64,000 nt of DNA from Gigaspora rosea (GCA_003550325.1 QKWP01000045.1:547166-611165); one strand, 5' to 3'. Positions 22,531 through 34,219 are shown, counted from the stretch's first letter. Notes: generated by a model not told the origin, from the sequence alone. Program-made: numbers and translations.

Positions 22531-23422
22531 GACATTGGTTTTAAAATTCGACATGATATTAGGTCTCACGTTGACTTTACAATCCTATTTATAGATTAAT
22601 GATATTTTACATTTCGATTCGTCATTCTTTTATCGTCTTAAATATTAATATATTACGAATTCGGCAAATCTTGACGTAAATTTAGTAAAAAAAAAAACAA
22701 TATATAATTAACTTTTAAAGAACATTTTATAATTTTTATATATTTTAAAAGATTTAAAGAACTTTAACTAGTATTCATTATTAGAATGATTAAGTTTAAT
22801 TTTAAAATCGATTTAAATTTATAGTTGTTAATAGTCGATAAAAAATTTATAGATTTAGTCGACTAAAATTAACTGTTAAATCGTTAAAATTTTTATTTAT
22901 TTTCCAAATTCTTTATCTTATTTTATATAATTTCGAAATTACCCGACGATCATGCTCAAGATTAACGGTCGAATACCCGATCGATTTCGGTATACCTGTC
23001 AAATTTATCAAGGATTGTCCAATTTAGTCGACTAATGTTACATCGACTTGAAAAACTATACCTTTTTTCGAACTACATACGTACATATGTATGTTATTAA
23101 CACGTTTTACGTAGAACGATCATTTTTTTCGTTAAGGCATAAAGGCAAAACCGTGAAACTATCATTATTATACTTAACAGTTAATAAGGGAACGTACGTC
23201 GAATTTAAATTAAGGTTGGAATGAGGTTTATTGACGTGATTATGACTTAGGATTTTGTAGTTGATCATTTAATATTATGCTTTTTGTAATAAGATATATA
23301 GTAAATAATAACAATAATACTGTAATAAAGCTATTTTATATGAAGCAACGTGCATAATGGCACGAGGCTAATATGTTATCACTATTCTTTATACGTTCTT
23401 TATCAATTAAAATTAATAAAAA
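22531..23422. other. 3' flank of the regulator gene, AT-rich, nothing recognised
   Basis: There is no further gene. Several short ATTAATAT-type words occur, but no convincing terminator or poly(A) signal could be fixed. Confidence 0.4.
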
Positions 23423-23645
23423 TGTGGATCATTTCACGTTGTAATCATATGAAATCATGTGATCGACCAATCAAAATTGTAGATTCAACCAATCAGAATT
23501 AGCAAATTTTGTGCTACCTTAGTAAATTTGGGTCTACCTAAGTTTTTTTTTATCAATATATGAAGGTGTATTTTTTTGAGTTCTTTGATGTATATATAAA
23601 ATTTTATTGTACCACGTAGATTATATGAAAATTGATTTACCCTTA
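23423..23645 (+). mobile_element. relic of the TTAA-type MITE (copy 2 of 42,552)
   Basis: It shares GATCATTTCACGTTGTAATC, ATGTGATCGACC, CAACCAATCAGAATTA and TATGAAAATTGAT in order with the MITE at 42,552-42,921. The outer termini are truncated: the right end keeps only TTTACCCTTAAGG. Confidence 0.65.
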
Positions 23646-24427
23646 AGGTTTTCTATCTTTCATTTCATGCATTTCAAAGAAACAGCAGAAGCGATATTAT
23701 CTACACTAGGCTATGGATCTCCAAAGATTATTTAAAAGATAATAACTAACAATTTTTATATAACCTCCAGCGTTTTAGATCCCATACACTCATAGATATG
23801 TCCTAAATAATTTTTGAAAAAAATTTACGGCAAACACTTCGACCGTAATACCATAATATATGGGAAATAGATTAGGAAAACCAGTCTTCAGCGAATTGTT
23901 TTAAAAAAAAATTGAATTATGATTTTGTTGCACAAAATTGCTATTTTTAGGGGTCATCTAAAGAGGTGTAGAATGCACGACAAATCGCCATTCAAATTAT
24001 AGAAATTTGACAAAGGAAAACAAGAGAAAAACTTAAAAAAAAACATAAACAGGTAGACTGAAAGGCATCTTTACTAATATAAAAAAACACTTTCTAACCG
24101 TAACGCATCAATGATTTAAAACCCTAAATTAATTAATAAGAGTCTGCTCTATTCTAGCTGTCCCCCTGATATTAAGAACATATTATGACTATTCTGGAAT
24201 CGACTTTACTTCAGTAAATAATAATTATTTATCGTTAAAAAACTTTTAGGATCTCCGGGATCCTTAGGACAGTCACCAAGATAAAAATGCATACGTTGAT
24301 TAGTGCAAATTACTTAAAAAAGAAGAGCCAAGAATTTTCGTATTATGGCAGTATCATGACCTTTTTGCAAAAAAAAAAAAAAAACAATGATCTGAGTTAC
24401 ATAGATTTGACTGGACTGGTTTTCCTA
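23646..24427. other. AT-rich intergenic, nothing recognised
   Basis: No open frame of credible composition is present. It ends at the left target duplication of the next element. Confidence 0.4.
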
Positions 24428-24454
24428 GTCCATTCCAGTGTTTAGGCCGAAACC

Positions 24455-24712
24455 TTCACCCAAAGTCCGAAACGTTTCGGCCCTGGAGTTTCGGTATTGC
24501 CCAAAATCCGAAACTTCCAAATTGCCGAAATCTCCGAAATCTCCGAAATTGGCGAAACCCTCCGAAACTGGGCGAAACCTAACTTCAAAAATGGGGCGAA
24601 ACCTTCCGAAGCTTCCGTAACTGGGCGAAACCAAACTTCCAAAATGGGGCGAAACCTTCCGAAACTTCCGAAACTGTTGAGCCCATCCAAACTTCCGAAA
24701 CTTAGCAAATAA
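24455..24712. repeat. left subterminal array of CTTCCGAAAC words
   Basis: More than a dozen copies of CCGAAAC/TCCGAAAT words separated by short spacers such as GGGCG. The array is the mirror image of the one at 25,700, which is the arrangement of transposase binding sites in hAT elements. Confidence 0.75.
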
Positions 24713-25145
24713 TAATAATAGGAAAAAAAATACCAATCTCGCAACCACAAACTTGTTAGAATAAATAGAATAAAAAAAAAATGAAAAAGAAAATTTAACC
24801 AACTAACTGACAATATTTCAGATAAAAAAACCCCCCGAAATCCGAAAAATTCAGAATAAAAACGGGTTACAGAAATGTAATTTTATGCTTGCTATTTCAC
24901 ATGACGCGGGTTCTCGTGATTTTATTAGTTAATAGTTTTGAAGCCAGTATTACGACCAGTTGGGAGAGCTTGATGAAATTGGGCCGGTTTATTCGATCAT
25001 GAACAAATTGTAATTAAGGTTTAAAACAATAAAATAACACACACATAATTTCGGGTTACAAAGTTTCTCTTTATTATTAATATAAATCAATACATCGGAT
25101 TATTACAATAATCTACATCATAAACTATTCGCATGGGAGCTTTAA

Positions 25146-25245
25146 TCATCGATTGGAGATTAATCACTCGATTGGAGGTTCAATCACTCGTTTGGAGATT
25201 CAATCACCCGTTTGGAGATCACCGTTTGGAGATCTAATCACCCAA
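25146..25245 (+). repeat. about 23-bp tandem repeat, 4-5 copies
   Basis: Copies of TCAATCACTCGTTTGGAGAT with minor variation, located in the centre of the hAT-like element. Confidence 0.8.
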
Positions 25246-25699
25246 CTATGCCACAAACTATACCAAACTAAGAAATACATAACGATAAAAAAAAATGAAC
25301 TAACTAAAAATAAAAAATTGAGCATAGCACCGTCTAAAGCGGAGCAGAATCACGTGCATCAAATTATAGAAATTTGATGATCTTCAGCGAAGCAGTAAGC
25401 GAAAAACCTGACAAATACAAAAAAAAAACGGTAGTCTAAACCTACCTTGGTGGATTAATTAAAAATATCGAGAAAACAATTTTGCTTATATATAAATACC
25501 TAAAACTTACTTAACCTTAATCTACGATGACCATAACCCTAAAGTTAATTCGCTATTATAAGAATCTGCTTCGCTTTAGGCTTTAGCCCGAAAAACTGGT
25601 AAATTCAACATCTTTTTATGCCATAAATCTGAATTTTAAGATCCTACCTATTTCCGAAATCCACTTTACCTATCATTTATTTGATATTTAGTGGTTATT

Positions 25700-25845
25700 G
25701 GTTTCGGAAATTTCGGAAGTTTCGCCAATTCGGAGGTTTCGGAAGTTTCGGAAGTTTCGAAAGTTTCACCAGTTTCGGAGGTTTCGAAAGTTTCGGATTT
25801 GGGAGCTTCTGGCGAAATTAGGTTTCGAAAGTTTCGTAAGCTTCG
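25700..25845. repeat. right subterminal array of GTTTCGGAAG words
   Basis: About ten copies of TTTCGGAAG/TTTCGAAAG in the orientation opposite to the left array. Confidence 0.75.
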
Positions 25846-25857
25846 GCCAAAATACTG

Positions 25858-26761
25858 GTGCAGACAGAAATTCATGATTTTTATTGATCAATACACAAAA
25901 GTCACGTGGTTACAGGGCTTAAGCGTTAGTTACCACAACATAAGCCAGTTGCTGAATTTTTGATATTTGATATACAAATCACCTTGGCTCCAGTATAATT
26001 ATGTTTCACCATCTTCTCTTTTTTGCTCTATAATGCCCATCTATAAATTATGGAAAAATATATTGTCTGAATTATTAAGGTTTAACAAAGAAGACGAATG
26101 AACTTGAGGCATTCAATTATTTCCTGTTCTCAATGTAGAGAATTGCGTGATTGGTGTAGGAGGGTATCTTCATATAATTAAAAATATATATGTATATTGA
26201 GTTCATTGATAAGTTGATTGTATAAATGGGTAATGAGCAGAAGAAAGTTGTATGTATATCAAACATATATAAAAGCCTGATGTATTTGCTTTGCCTATAT
26301 TTTCTTTGGCTATATCTAAGTGATTCCTCTTTTATAATAAAAGTTTTCTGAGTAAATTTTTGTTATATTGTATTTACTAATTATTATGTTATTGCTTGTT
26401 TTCATTGGTTTATTTGATTATTATTTAGATATTGTTATCATAAACTGAGTAATTCATGATCGATTGATTTATTAATGTATTGATTTATTATTTGTAATGT
26501 TATTTATTATTAATATCGTAATTTACGGCAATTAGTATCCCCTTGTTAGTAGACCCCCACGATTTGTACCTGGGATCAATCAATGTGTGTGCATAGACCT
26601 AATAGTTACCTAATGGTAAAAGACCCGGGTATATATCTATTTTTTAACTTTCGTAAAGGTATAATCCTATTGAATAATTGGAAAATCTTAAATCTTATTA
26701 CATTTAAAGTATACCCTTACATATACTCCCCTACACAAAATGCCCTCCACCTGACAAAGTA
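25858..26761. other. AT-rich intergenic, nothing recognised
   Basis: The open frame starting at 26,583 runs into the MITE at 26,770 and is not a gene. Confidence 0.4.
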
Positions 26762-26769
26762 CCAACGGG

Positions 26770-27049
26770 CAGTGTTGTACGTTTTGGCTATCCAAGGCCC
26801 TTTTTGGCCTTGTCCACGTCCAAAATGTCCAAGTTTCCAAGATTGTCCAAAGCTTATACAGACTTTAGTAATTATTAAATTTGTCTAAAAAATATATGAT
26901 TATATATTTTTTGAGGTGCTGAACACATTCTAGTTAAAATTAAAATAGATTGTCTTAATAAAATTTTAAGTAATTTTACTTTATTTAATTGTCCAAGATT
27001 GTCCAAAATTGTCCAAACTACTATCCAAAGCTTTCCTGTGACAACACTG
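26770..27049. mobile_element. hAT-type MITE, copy 2 (280 bp, 8-bp TSD)
   Basis: The left end is CAGTGTTGTACG and the right end, reverse-complemented, CAGTGTTGTCACAGG. The flanks CCAACGGG (26762-26769) and CCAATGGG (27050-27057) differ by one C/T. The interior, for example AAAATAGATTGTCTTAATAA, is the reverse complement of copy 1 at 4,906. Confidence 0.85.
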
Positions 27050-29685
27050 CCAATGGGTACTAATCATGATTTTGCCCCTAGACACAGGTACTATTTGCCA
27101 CAAATTACAGTATTCCCTTCCTATTTATTACAAGCCTACCTTGAAATATTTCTTATCTATCTAACCCAACATCCCTTTAGATAGAGCAGTTATCTGGGTC
27201 AGGTTGACCCGTATGGGTCAGAAATTGTCACGGGTTATGTGGTTCACAGGTCAAAATCAGGTTGACCTGGTTAGTGTAACCCATCAAGTTTACCATATGG
27301 TAAAGTAATTTACGTTGGTTATTTTAAAAAAAATAAGCAGATAAGTAGCATTCAAGAATTGATTCCTATGAAAACTAGACTTCTAGTAAATTTTACAAAT
27401 TCTTCTGATACTATTTTATAGCAAGATCAAGGTGCTTATTTATTAAAACTCGATCTAAGTTATTCTTCAATCGGTTGAAAATTAAAGAGTGACTATAATG
27501 ATATATGAGGGGCTTCGTCAAATGAGGTGATTAGATTTGGCGAGTTGGGTAAGAGAGTTGTAGGTACGTCTTCTTATACTAAGTTAATTTAAACAGTCTT
27601 TCAATAAAACAAACTAATACTTCTTTAACTACGGCTTGGATTCCGCTACCTGGAACCCAAACATCGGGTCAATTAATAATCGCAAAACAATTTAAATAAT
27701 TTTAAGATACCAGGGTACAATTAAAAGTCTTACATTACTAATAATATTAAAGAAAAGAAAAAGATGTATACAGTGATATGTTTAATCGTAAAATTTTTTG
27801 ATAATGTAAGATTGTTTTCTTTGTGAACTTTATTCTAAACATGCCAAATGATTTAATTATAATGACTATTACTTTTAAAAAATTAGATAAGAATGTAATT
27901 AATATGATTTTGGATAATTCTCAGATATTTGACATTGAAAAAAAGGTTGTTTAATTGATTGGTTCATATTATCATTTTCAACAAATACTAATAAATAAAC
28001 ATATTTTTGATTATACGTCAAATACAGAAGCAATTTATTTGTCTGATAGCTAATAATTGTTTGTTTTTGATATCATTGCAAATTGAATATATTTAAAATG
28101 TTATTCAATACAAATAAATCCTGAATTTTTTAATAACGAATAAATGTTATTAGAAATAAGAATTACTACATGTTTTTTCCTTTTTTTTTTATTAATTATA
28201 TGATATCTTATTTATAAAAAGTAGCGAATTGTTATTTTGTTTAAGTTGATTATTATTTTGATATTCTCCGAGAATCACAAATTAGACACTGCATATCTAA
28301 GAACTATTAAATGTGCTTTGAATACCTTTGTTACTCGTATATTGTGATTCATCAACATTAATGATTACATTAAAATCTTCTTTGTTATCAAGAAGTTCAA
28401 GATAATCTATTGAAAGTTTTTCAGGAATTTGCAGTTTTGCTTTACTGTCTAAACACATGTAAGTATATCAATAAATGACAAATAATTTTGACAAAAAATA
28501 AAACCTTATTTAAAAACATGAGAAATCGGCCAGAGCTTTAAAGCTGCCTTGAGAAATAAAATTGTTCTAGCTGATTCAGAATTGAGACATGATCGTTTTT
28601 CAGTGATTGTAAAGCCTGCAGATGAAAAAAGATGTTTGGATAGCACTGATGTCGCAGTTGCAGGAATTGTTAAATACTTGCGAGCAAGTTGTGCAAGTAT
28701 TGGGTATTCTGCTTTTTTTGCTGCCTACTATTGGAGTACATCTGTTTGGCTTGAAACTTTCGGTAACAATAAATATGAATCAAATTCATTATTAGTTATA
28801 ATATTTTGATTGGATTGCTCTTGGGATGAGATAGAGTCAAAACTAGAAAAATATCTTCTTTGTCATTGCCAGACATTTGACCTTCAATTTCTAATATATT
28901 ATCTGATTTGTTATTAGAATTTAATTGATCATATTCAGCACGTGCTTCTGAAATGATCATTTGTTTTTTGTACTCTGTAAATATTTCTATATTTTTAGTT
29001 CGTGGATCAAAAAAATAGCAAGTTGGATTGGTTTTGCTGGTTCTGAAAACTGTGCCTGAATTGACTTATAAAGATTATTTCCAAAATTTTGAACATTATT
29101 GTCATATTATTGTGTGATCAATTTTTGTTTTTATATAATTAATAGCAAACCATGCCTGTGAAAGTATTGGATATTTTGAGCCTGATAGAAGTTTTGAAAC
29201 AACTTCAAAGGGATGTAGTAACTTAACTAGATCAACTATTTTATCCCATTCATCAGATGATAGCTCTTTTTCTTTGTAACTCCATAGTGAATTATTCTCA
29301 CCAGCCTCAGCCAAAAGCAATTTATATTTATATAATACTGGTTTAAGAATAGTTAAGCATTTTAACAAGTAGAATGTCAAATTTCATCTTGTTAAAACAT
29401 CACGGACTACACAAAGAAACCTATTCCAATTCTCCATTTCTATTTGAGCTGCTAAAAGAAACTGTTACTGCTTTGTACTTCCACTAAAATGTGATACAAT
29501 ATCTTTGCATTTTTTTATTAGATTCGTAATACTAGAGCACTCTTTTAGTATATCATTTATTGCAAGTTGTAAAGTATGACCAACACAAAAAACTTTTAAT
29601 ATATTATATTTACGCTCTAACTTCTCTACATATAATTTGATATTTGACCATTATTAACTGTACTACAAACAGTTTTATTTCTAAG

Positions 29686-30612
29686 AGAGCTTCCAGAAAT
29701 CAGCTGATTTCTGGGTGGGTGGGTCAGCTGAAGTATCAGGTGTAATTCCGGGCAAAATTTTATAATTCTGGGCAAAGTTGCAAAATTATTTTTAACCAAA
29801 ATTATAGATTTATTAATAATATTTAATTATTAATAACTTTGATCTATTGGGCCAAATTTGGTGATTCAACTACCAAAATGATCCTCTCAATGAGAGGATT
29901 CTAGTGAGCCCAAAATTGTTAAAATCCAATCACAGGATCCTGTGATCGGAATAGATCTGTGTTACTATAAAAGTTCTATAATTTAATAAATAATTATAAC
30001 CCATTTATAGTAACACAAATTTATTTCGATCTTAGGATCCTGTGATTGGATTTTAACGATTTTGGACTTGTTAGAATCCTCTTATTGAGAGGATCATTTT
30101 GGTAGTAAAATCATCGAATTCGGCCCAGTAGATCAGAAGTTATTAACAATTAAAATTTAATATTTAATTGTCAATAACTTCTGATCTACTGGGCCGATTT
30201 CGATGATTTTACTACCAAAATGATCCTCTCAATGAGAGGATTCTAACAAGACCAAAAACGTTAAAATCCAATCACAGGATCCTAAGATCGAAATAAATTT
30301 GTGTTACTATAAATGGGTTATAATTATTTAATAAATTATAGAACTTTTATAGTAACACAAATCTATTCTGATCACAGGATCCTGTGACTGGATTTTAACA
30401 ATTTTGGGCTCGCTAGAATCCTCTCATTGAGAGGATCATTTTGGTAGTTGAATCATCAAATTTGGTTCAGTATATCATAAGTTATTTACTATTAAATGTT
30501 ATATTTAACTTTTTAATAATCATAAAATCTGATTGGCTAATTGGGGTATCAGGTGTGCGTGGGTGGGGGTAGGCTCATAGTAAACAAAAATCAGCTAATT
30601 TCTGGAAGCTCC
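29686..30612. mobile_element. 927-bp fold-back element inside the transposase
   Basis: The termini are AGAGCTTCCAGAAATCAGCT and the inverse GGAGCTTCCAGAAATTAGCT. CTAAG on both sides (29681-29685, 30613-30617) is a probable duplication. Removing the element with one CTAAG restores the transposase frame (YLQL|RNKTVCSTV). The interior is a palindrome about a centre near 30,160, each arm being itself a hairpin (GATCCTCTCAATGAGAGGAT...). Related arms lie at 37,320-37,640. Confidence 0.8.
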
Positions 30613-30877
30613 CTAAGCTGCAAATAATCTAAAATTTCAACTATTTTGTTTAAAAAACGATCTGCAGTATGTGGATAAGGGAGACATGAAATACTACTGA
30701 TCATTTCTTTTATTTGAAAGTTATCATTGATCCAATGGATCATAAGTCCTATATATGGGTCACCGTTATCTGATGTCCATATGTCAGTAGTGAATGAAGT
30801 GTAACAGATTTCAGTATCATCAAATGCATATTCACGAAGATTTTGCAAAATTTTATCTTTAGTATTGATAAGAGATT

Positions 30878-31427
30878 CATTTAATTCGTGATCTGTATAC
30901 AATCAGTGGCTGCATATCTTACTATACATAGTAAAATTAGGGAAAATCAATTATTGTTTATCAAATTTCTGGAATCTGGCGTTACCAGAGCAATGGCGAA
31001 TTTTTTACTAAGCTAACTTTTCTTCTCCACTAGACGAAAGTTGTAGAGCACATTCTTGCGATTCTAATGGTGGTAAAATCATTAAAATCGGCCTTGTAGA
31101 TCACAAGATATTGTTAAAAAACGTTTTGCAACCATATAGAGTTTTTATGTAAACAATATTTTGTTTACATAGAAACTATATGTTTGCAAAATGTTTTTAA
31201 CGATATCTTGTGATCTACTTGGCCAATTTTAATAATTTTACCACCATTAGAATCACAAGAATGTGCTCTACAACTTTCGTCTAGTGGAGAAGAAAGGTTA
31301 GCTTAGTAAAAAAATTCGCTATTGCTCTGGTAACGCCAGATTCCAGAAATTTGATAAACAATAATTGATTTTCCCCATATATTACTATAGATTTTCACTG
31401 TTTTGTATATGGATCACAAATTAAATG
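30878..31427. mobile_element. 550-bp palindromic (fold-back) element in the transposase
   Basis: The outer arms are CATTTAATTCGTGATCTGTA and the mirrored CATTTAATTTGTGATCCATA. The inner arms of about 205 bp (GAAAATCAATTATTGTTTAT, GGAATCTGGCGTTACCAGAG) are almost perfectly mirrored about 31,160. A diverged relative is at 35,652. It has no coding capacity and separates two transposase blocks. Confidence 0.8.
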
Positions 31428-32361
31428 ATCATTACTAAGTATATTTGCTCATTTATAAAGGTTTTTAATTATTTTCTTAAATGATGGTGACTGAAGAATC
31501 GAAAATGGCTAAAAATCATTGACAATAAAAGCAGCGATATTATGATCAAGCTTTTTTGTTTTGGTTTATTGAATACATATTTAGTCTGTTTGTTAAATGT
31601 TTGTGTTATTGTCATTTGTGAAGATTCCGCCATTATATAAAATTCACACCTGCCATTCTCATTTGATACAATTTTTGTCTGACTACTTTTAATCATAGCT
31701 CTGGAAATATGAAGCTTTCTTTTTAAATGCCTCTACAAATTTGTGGTAGAACCATCTTTTATATATTTTATTTGGGGAGTACAAGTTTTATGACGACAAA
31801 CCCACATTTTTATATTGTTAATTACCATTACTGTATAAAATGGTTTAACCAGTCTTCCCCTGGCCTTTCAGCTCTTTTTTTCATTGCAAGTTTTTGGTTA
31901 ATGGTCAATTGCTAGTAGAAGGTTGTGAGGAGTCTTCATTGTTATCTGCACTATCATATCCTGACATTTTCAAGCTAACATCATTAAGCTCTGTCATATT
32001 ATCACTATACTTGTCATTGTCTATTATATTATCCATTTCTGTCTTGCAGTTTAAATCTGTGATTATTATTTTATTGATAAAATTTAATATAACTTACAGA
32101 TTTAATGCCAGAAATAATGAATTTTTTTTTTAGCAGGAAAATTTTTAAGACCAATATTCCCTTTTCTCACGTATTATCCAAAACGTGCAGTATATACTTT
32201 ACAAAATTATTTTAAGTGTAAAACGCCATTATGGTAACATCTTTATAGTAAAATCCAGCTTTTGACAAATTAAAAAAAACCTTTAATATTTACATTTGGT
32301 CTTAAGCAGGTTTAATATTATTTAGGTATACGATAGAATTTGAGTAACAAGACATTTCTTG

Positions 32362-32604
32362 ATTTTTGTTCATTATAGGCACTTATGTGCTTAAAATGAA
32401 CTTCGCAATTTATTTAGTAATAATTACTAATTGTTGTACGATCTTTACAATTTCACATAGTTACATACCAATTTTGTTCGTTATAGACACTTATGTACTT
32501 AGAATGAACTTCGCAATTTAACTAGTAGTAATTACTAATTGTACAAATTCAATTGTTGTATGATCTTTACAATTTTCTCATGGTTACATACCAATTCGAT
32601 CATT
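32362..32604 (+). repeat. about 110-bp tandem duplication in the hAT element end region
   Basis: Two copies start TTTTGTTCRTTATAGRCACT and include ATGAACTTCGCAATTTA and GTAATTACTAATTGT. Subterminal repeats of this sort are common near hAT ends. Confidence 0.75.
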
Positions 32605-32830
32605 TTTATTGATAACTTTAAAAAAACGTCATTAATACTAGTTTAAAGCTTTGTTATATTAAGAAAAAATTATAACACGTTTGACATGGGTTACAACTCG
32701 GGTCAATATCTGACCCGAACTCTTTTGACCTGAGTTACGATTTTTTGACCTGGGTAATAGCTCTGTCTTTAGACCTATTCTGACTATTTATTTTTTACAG
32801 TACAGGACAGTAAAAGATATCCAATCTATT

Positions 32831-33077
32831 TGGGGTGAGTCAGTAAAAAAGTGCCAAATTATTTTTAGTAAAATTTTTTAAATTTTTAAATTAAAATATC
32901 TTGACAACTATTTAATCAAATTTGCTAAAAAATTTTTTATTTTAATCTTGAAATTATATATAATTAAAATAAAACAAATTTATTAAGTTTATTAAAATAG
33001 TTGTTAAAATATTTAAGCTTAAAGTCAAGAAAACTTTTACTTAAAAAATTTGTCACTTTTCTACTGACTCACCCCCA
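32831..33077. mobile_element. MITE-like inverted repeat with TGAGTCAG termini (about 247 bp)
   Basis: The left end is TGGGGTGAGTCAGTAAAAAA and the right end, reverse-complemented, TGGGGGTGAGTCAGTAGAAA; pairing continues through GTGNCAAATT. The termini contain TGA(G/C)TCA, a bZIP-type site, perhaps by chance. The duplication is not resolved. Confidence 0.7.
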
Positions 33078-33997
33078 TATATAGGCGCCAATTTTGGTGC
33101 TTATGTAATCAATTCTGATTGGCTAATTTTTGAGCAATTAATTTTGATTGGCTAAAAACTTAATGTTTTCTTTTTTTTTATATTAAACGCCAATTTTTTA
33201 AACTCATATAAACTTTAATTTCTTATAACTTCCTTAAAATTAAAAATAAGAAAAATTTCTCTGACAGCAATGTAGTTTATCTAAAAATCTATCAATTTGG
33301 CAGAGGGTTTTTTTTTAACTTCAGCAATTCTGCCCTCTGTATCTGCAGATTTTATTGTATAACCAAATTATATATATTTAATCTACTCTAACAAAAAGCT
33401 CACCCGATTTTATCCAAATACGACCCACCTAGCAAAATTTTGACTCAATTCGGATTCTCAACTTACTGAGAATATGATCTCTCCTATTACCAGTAGGCAC
33501 CTGCTAACTATATTAAGATTGCCTTCTTTTTAAACCTTCTTCTTCTACCTTTTCTAGTAGAAAGATCCTACTACAAGAAAACTATAATAAGGAGAAATAT
33601 AAAAGGAGAAATAAAATGGGAAAATAACAAAAACTACCTAAACAAAAAACCAAGTTCAACACAAAAAAATAAAAGTGAAAAGACAAAAGAAAAAAGCAAA
33701 AAGAAAGACAAAAGGTAAAAATTATATAATACTGTGCAAGGAAAAGCCTCGCCAAAGTATAATATGTACATAAAAAGAAAAAAGAAAAATCTAGAATTTT
33801 GTTTCCACCGATCAGCCTATTCCACTGTGTCATGTCTCATTACACATCCGTTTCTGTTTATCCACCTGCATGCCTTCTTCCTGATTAGGATAGGAACAAC
33901 AATGCCGATCATTTGGAAGGTGTACATCAGATTTCCCACTTTTGTCAAAAATTCTAGAAAAAAGACTTCCAGCAAGAATATGATAGTGAGTATATGG
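33078..33997. other. intergenic, AT-rich and A-rich run, no secure gene
   Basis: Two direct copies of AATTNTGATTGGCTAA lie near 33,110-33,150. Positions 33,640-33,780 are AAAGACAAAA-rich. The overlapping frames at 33,582-34,050 on both strands are not convincing on their own. Confidence 0.35.
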
Positions 33998-34216
33998 TCA
34001 AATATATTCTTGTAGCCGAAAAACCTTAAGAAAAGTATTGAAAAACTCATTTTTCAGTTCACCGGTTAGCCAAGCTAAAACACCTTTGTTGACGAAAGAA
34101 AACTTCCACCAGAATTTCTTGTACCAAGGGCACCCACTGCCTGTTATCTTGTACAACCGACGCTTCTGGCTTGCGTGCTGAATATATAAAGGAGTCCTGA
34201 AGAATAGAGAAAAGAG
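33998..34216 (-). CDS. possible exon fragment, unrecognised
   Basis: A minus frame of 72 codons has protein-like composition. It reads TPLYIQHASQKRRLYKITGS, then GCPWYKKFWWKFSFVNKGVL and AWLTGELKNEFFNTFLKVFR, and stops at 33,998-34,000. Upstream, in the same frame but beyond a TAA at 34,217-34,219, lies VKDEAATHTGFYKG. Several Trp, Cys and Lys residues make it unlike the AT-noise frames around it. I recognise no family; a retroelement or gene relic is likely. Confidence 0.25.
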   Translation of the reverse strand, partial: LFSLFFRTPLYIQHASQKRRLYKITGSGCPWYKKFWWKFSFVNKGVLAWLTGELKNEFFNTFLKVFRLQEYI

Positions 34217-34219
34217 TTA

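Larger units (their letters stand above)
24436..25857. mobile_element. hAT-like element with subterminal GTTTCGGAAG arrays (1.4 kb)
   Basis: The termini are CAGTGTTTAGGCCGAAACCT and, reverse-complemented on the right, CAGTATTTTGGCCGAAGCTT. The flanking octamers GTCCATTC and GTGCAGAC match at 5 of 8, consistent with an old hAT duplication. Immediately inside both ends lie arrays of a 10-bp word in inverted orientation (separate entries). The core has no transposase, so it is a non-autonomous member. The open frames on the arrays (SEVSEVSK, RPISEISEI) are products of the tandem word. Confidence 0.6.
28506..31884 (-). pseudogene. hAT transposase pseudogene, disrupted
   Basis: Conceptual minus translation gives, in order: a start MKKRAERPGEDWLNHF (31,884); a BED-type zinc finger, CRHKTC then STTNL-stop-RHLKRKLHI; DFstopPFSILQSPSFKKII; FTTDIWTS and YIGLMIHWINDNFQ (about 30,770-30,720); VFCVGHTLQLAI (29,570); DVLTR-stop-NLTFYLL; EWDKIVDLVKLLHPFE and LLSGSKYP (29,230-29,160); YFFDPRTK (about 29,010); and the C-terminal dimerisation block DVLQ-stop-stop-AAKKAEYPILAQLARKYL with HLFSSAG, stopping at 28,506-28,508. 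These are the hallmark blocks of hAT transposases, which cut and paste DNA flanked by matching termini. Stops at 31,733, 29,384 and 28,725-28,730 stand where Trp is conserved, and one at 31,509 where Gln is conserved. It is also split by insertions at 29,686-30,612 and 30,878-31,427, so it is inactive. Confidence 0.85.
27182..32765 (-). mobile_element. 5.6-kb hAT transposon carrying its own (dead) transposase
   Basis: The termini are TAGAGCAGTTATCTGGGTCA on the left and, reverse-complemented, CAGAGCTATTACCCAGGTCA on the right. The flanking octamers CCTTTAGA (27174-27181) and TCTTTAGA (32766-32773) differ by one C/T. GGGTCA/TGACCC words are repeated just inside both ends. The transposase relic lies at 28,506-31,884 on minus. 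27,300-28,500 and 31,890-32,690 are non-coding. Two fold-back elements have inserted into the transposase. Confidence 0.85.

Noticed and set aside
24425-24813. Several long frames on both strands rich in Ser-Glu-Val or Phe-Gly-Arg
   Set aside because: They are translations of the subterminal 10-bp word array of a transposon.
28549-28809. Plus-strand open frame of 86 codons
   Set aside because: It is the antisense of the hAT transposase C-terminal block, which reads clearly on minus.
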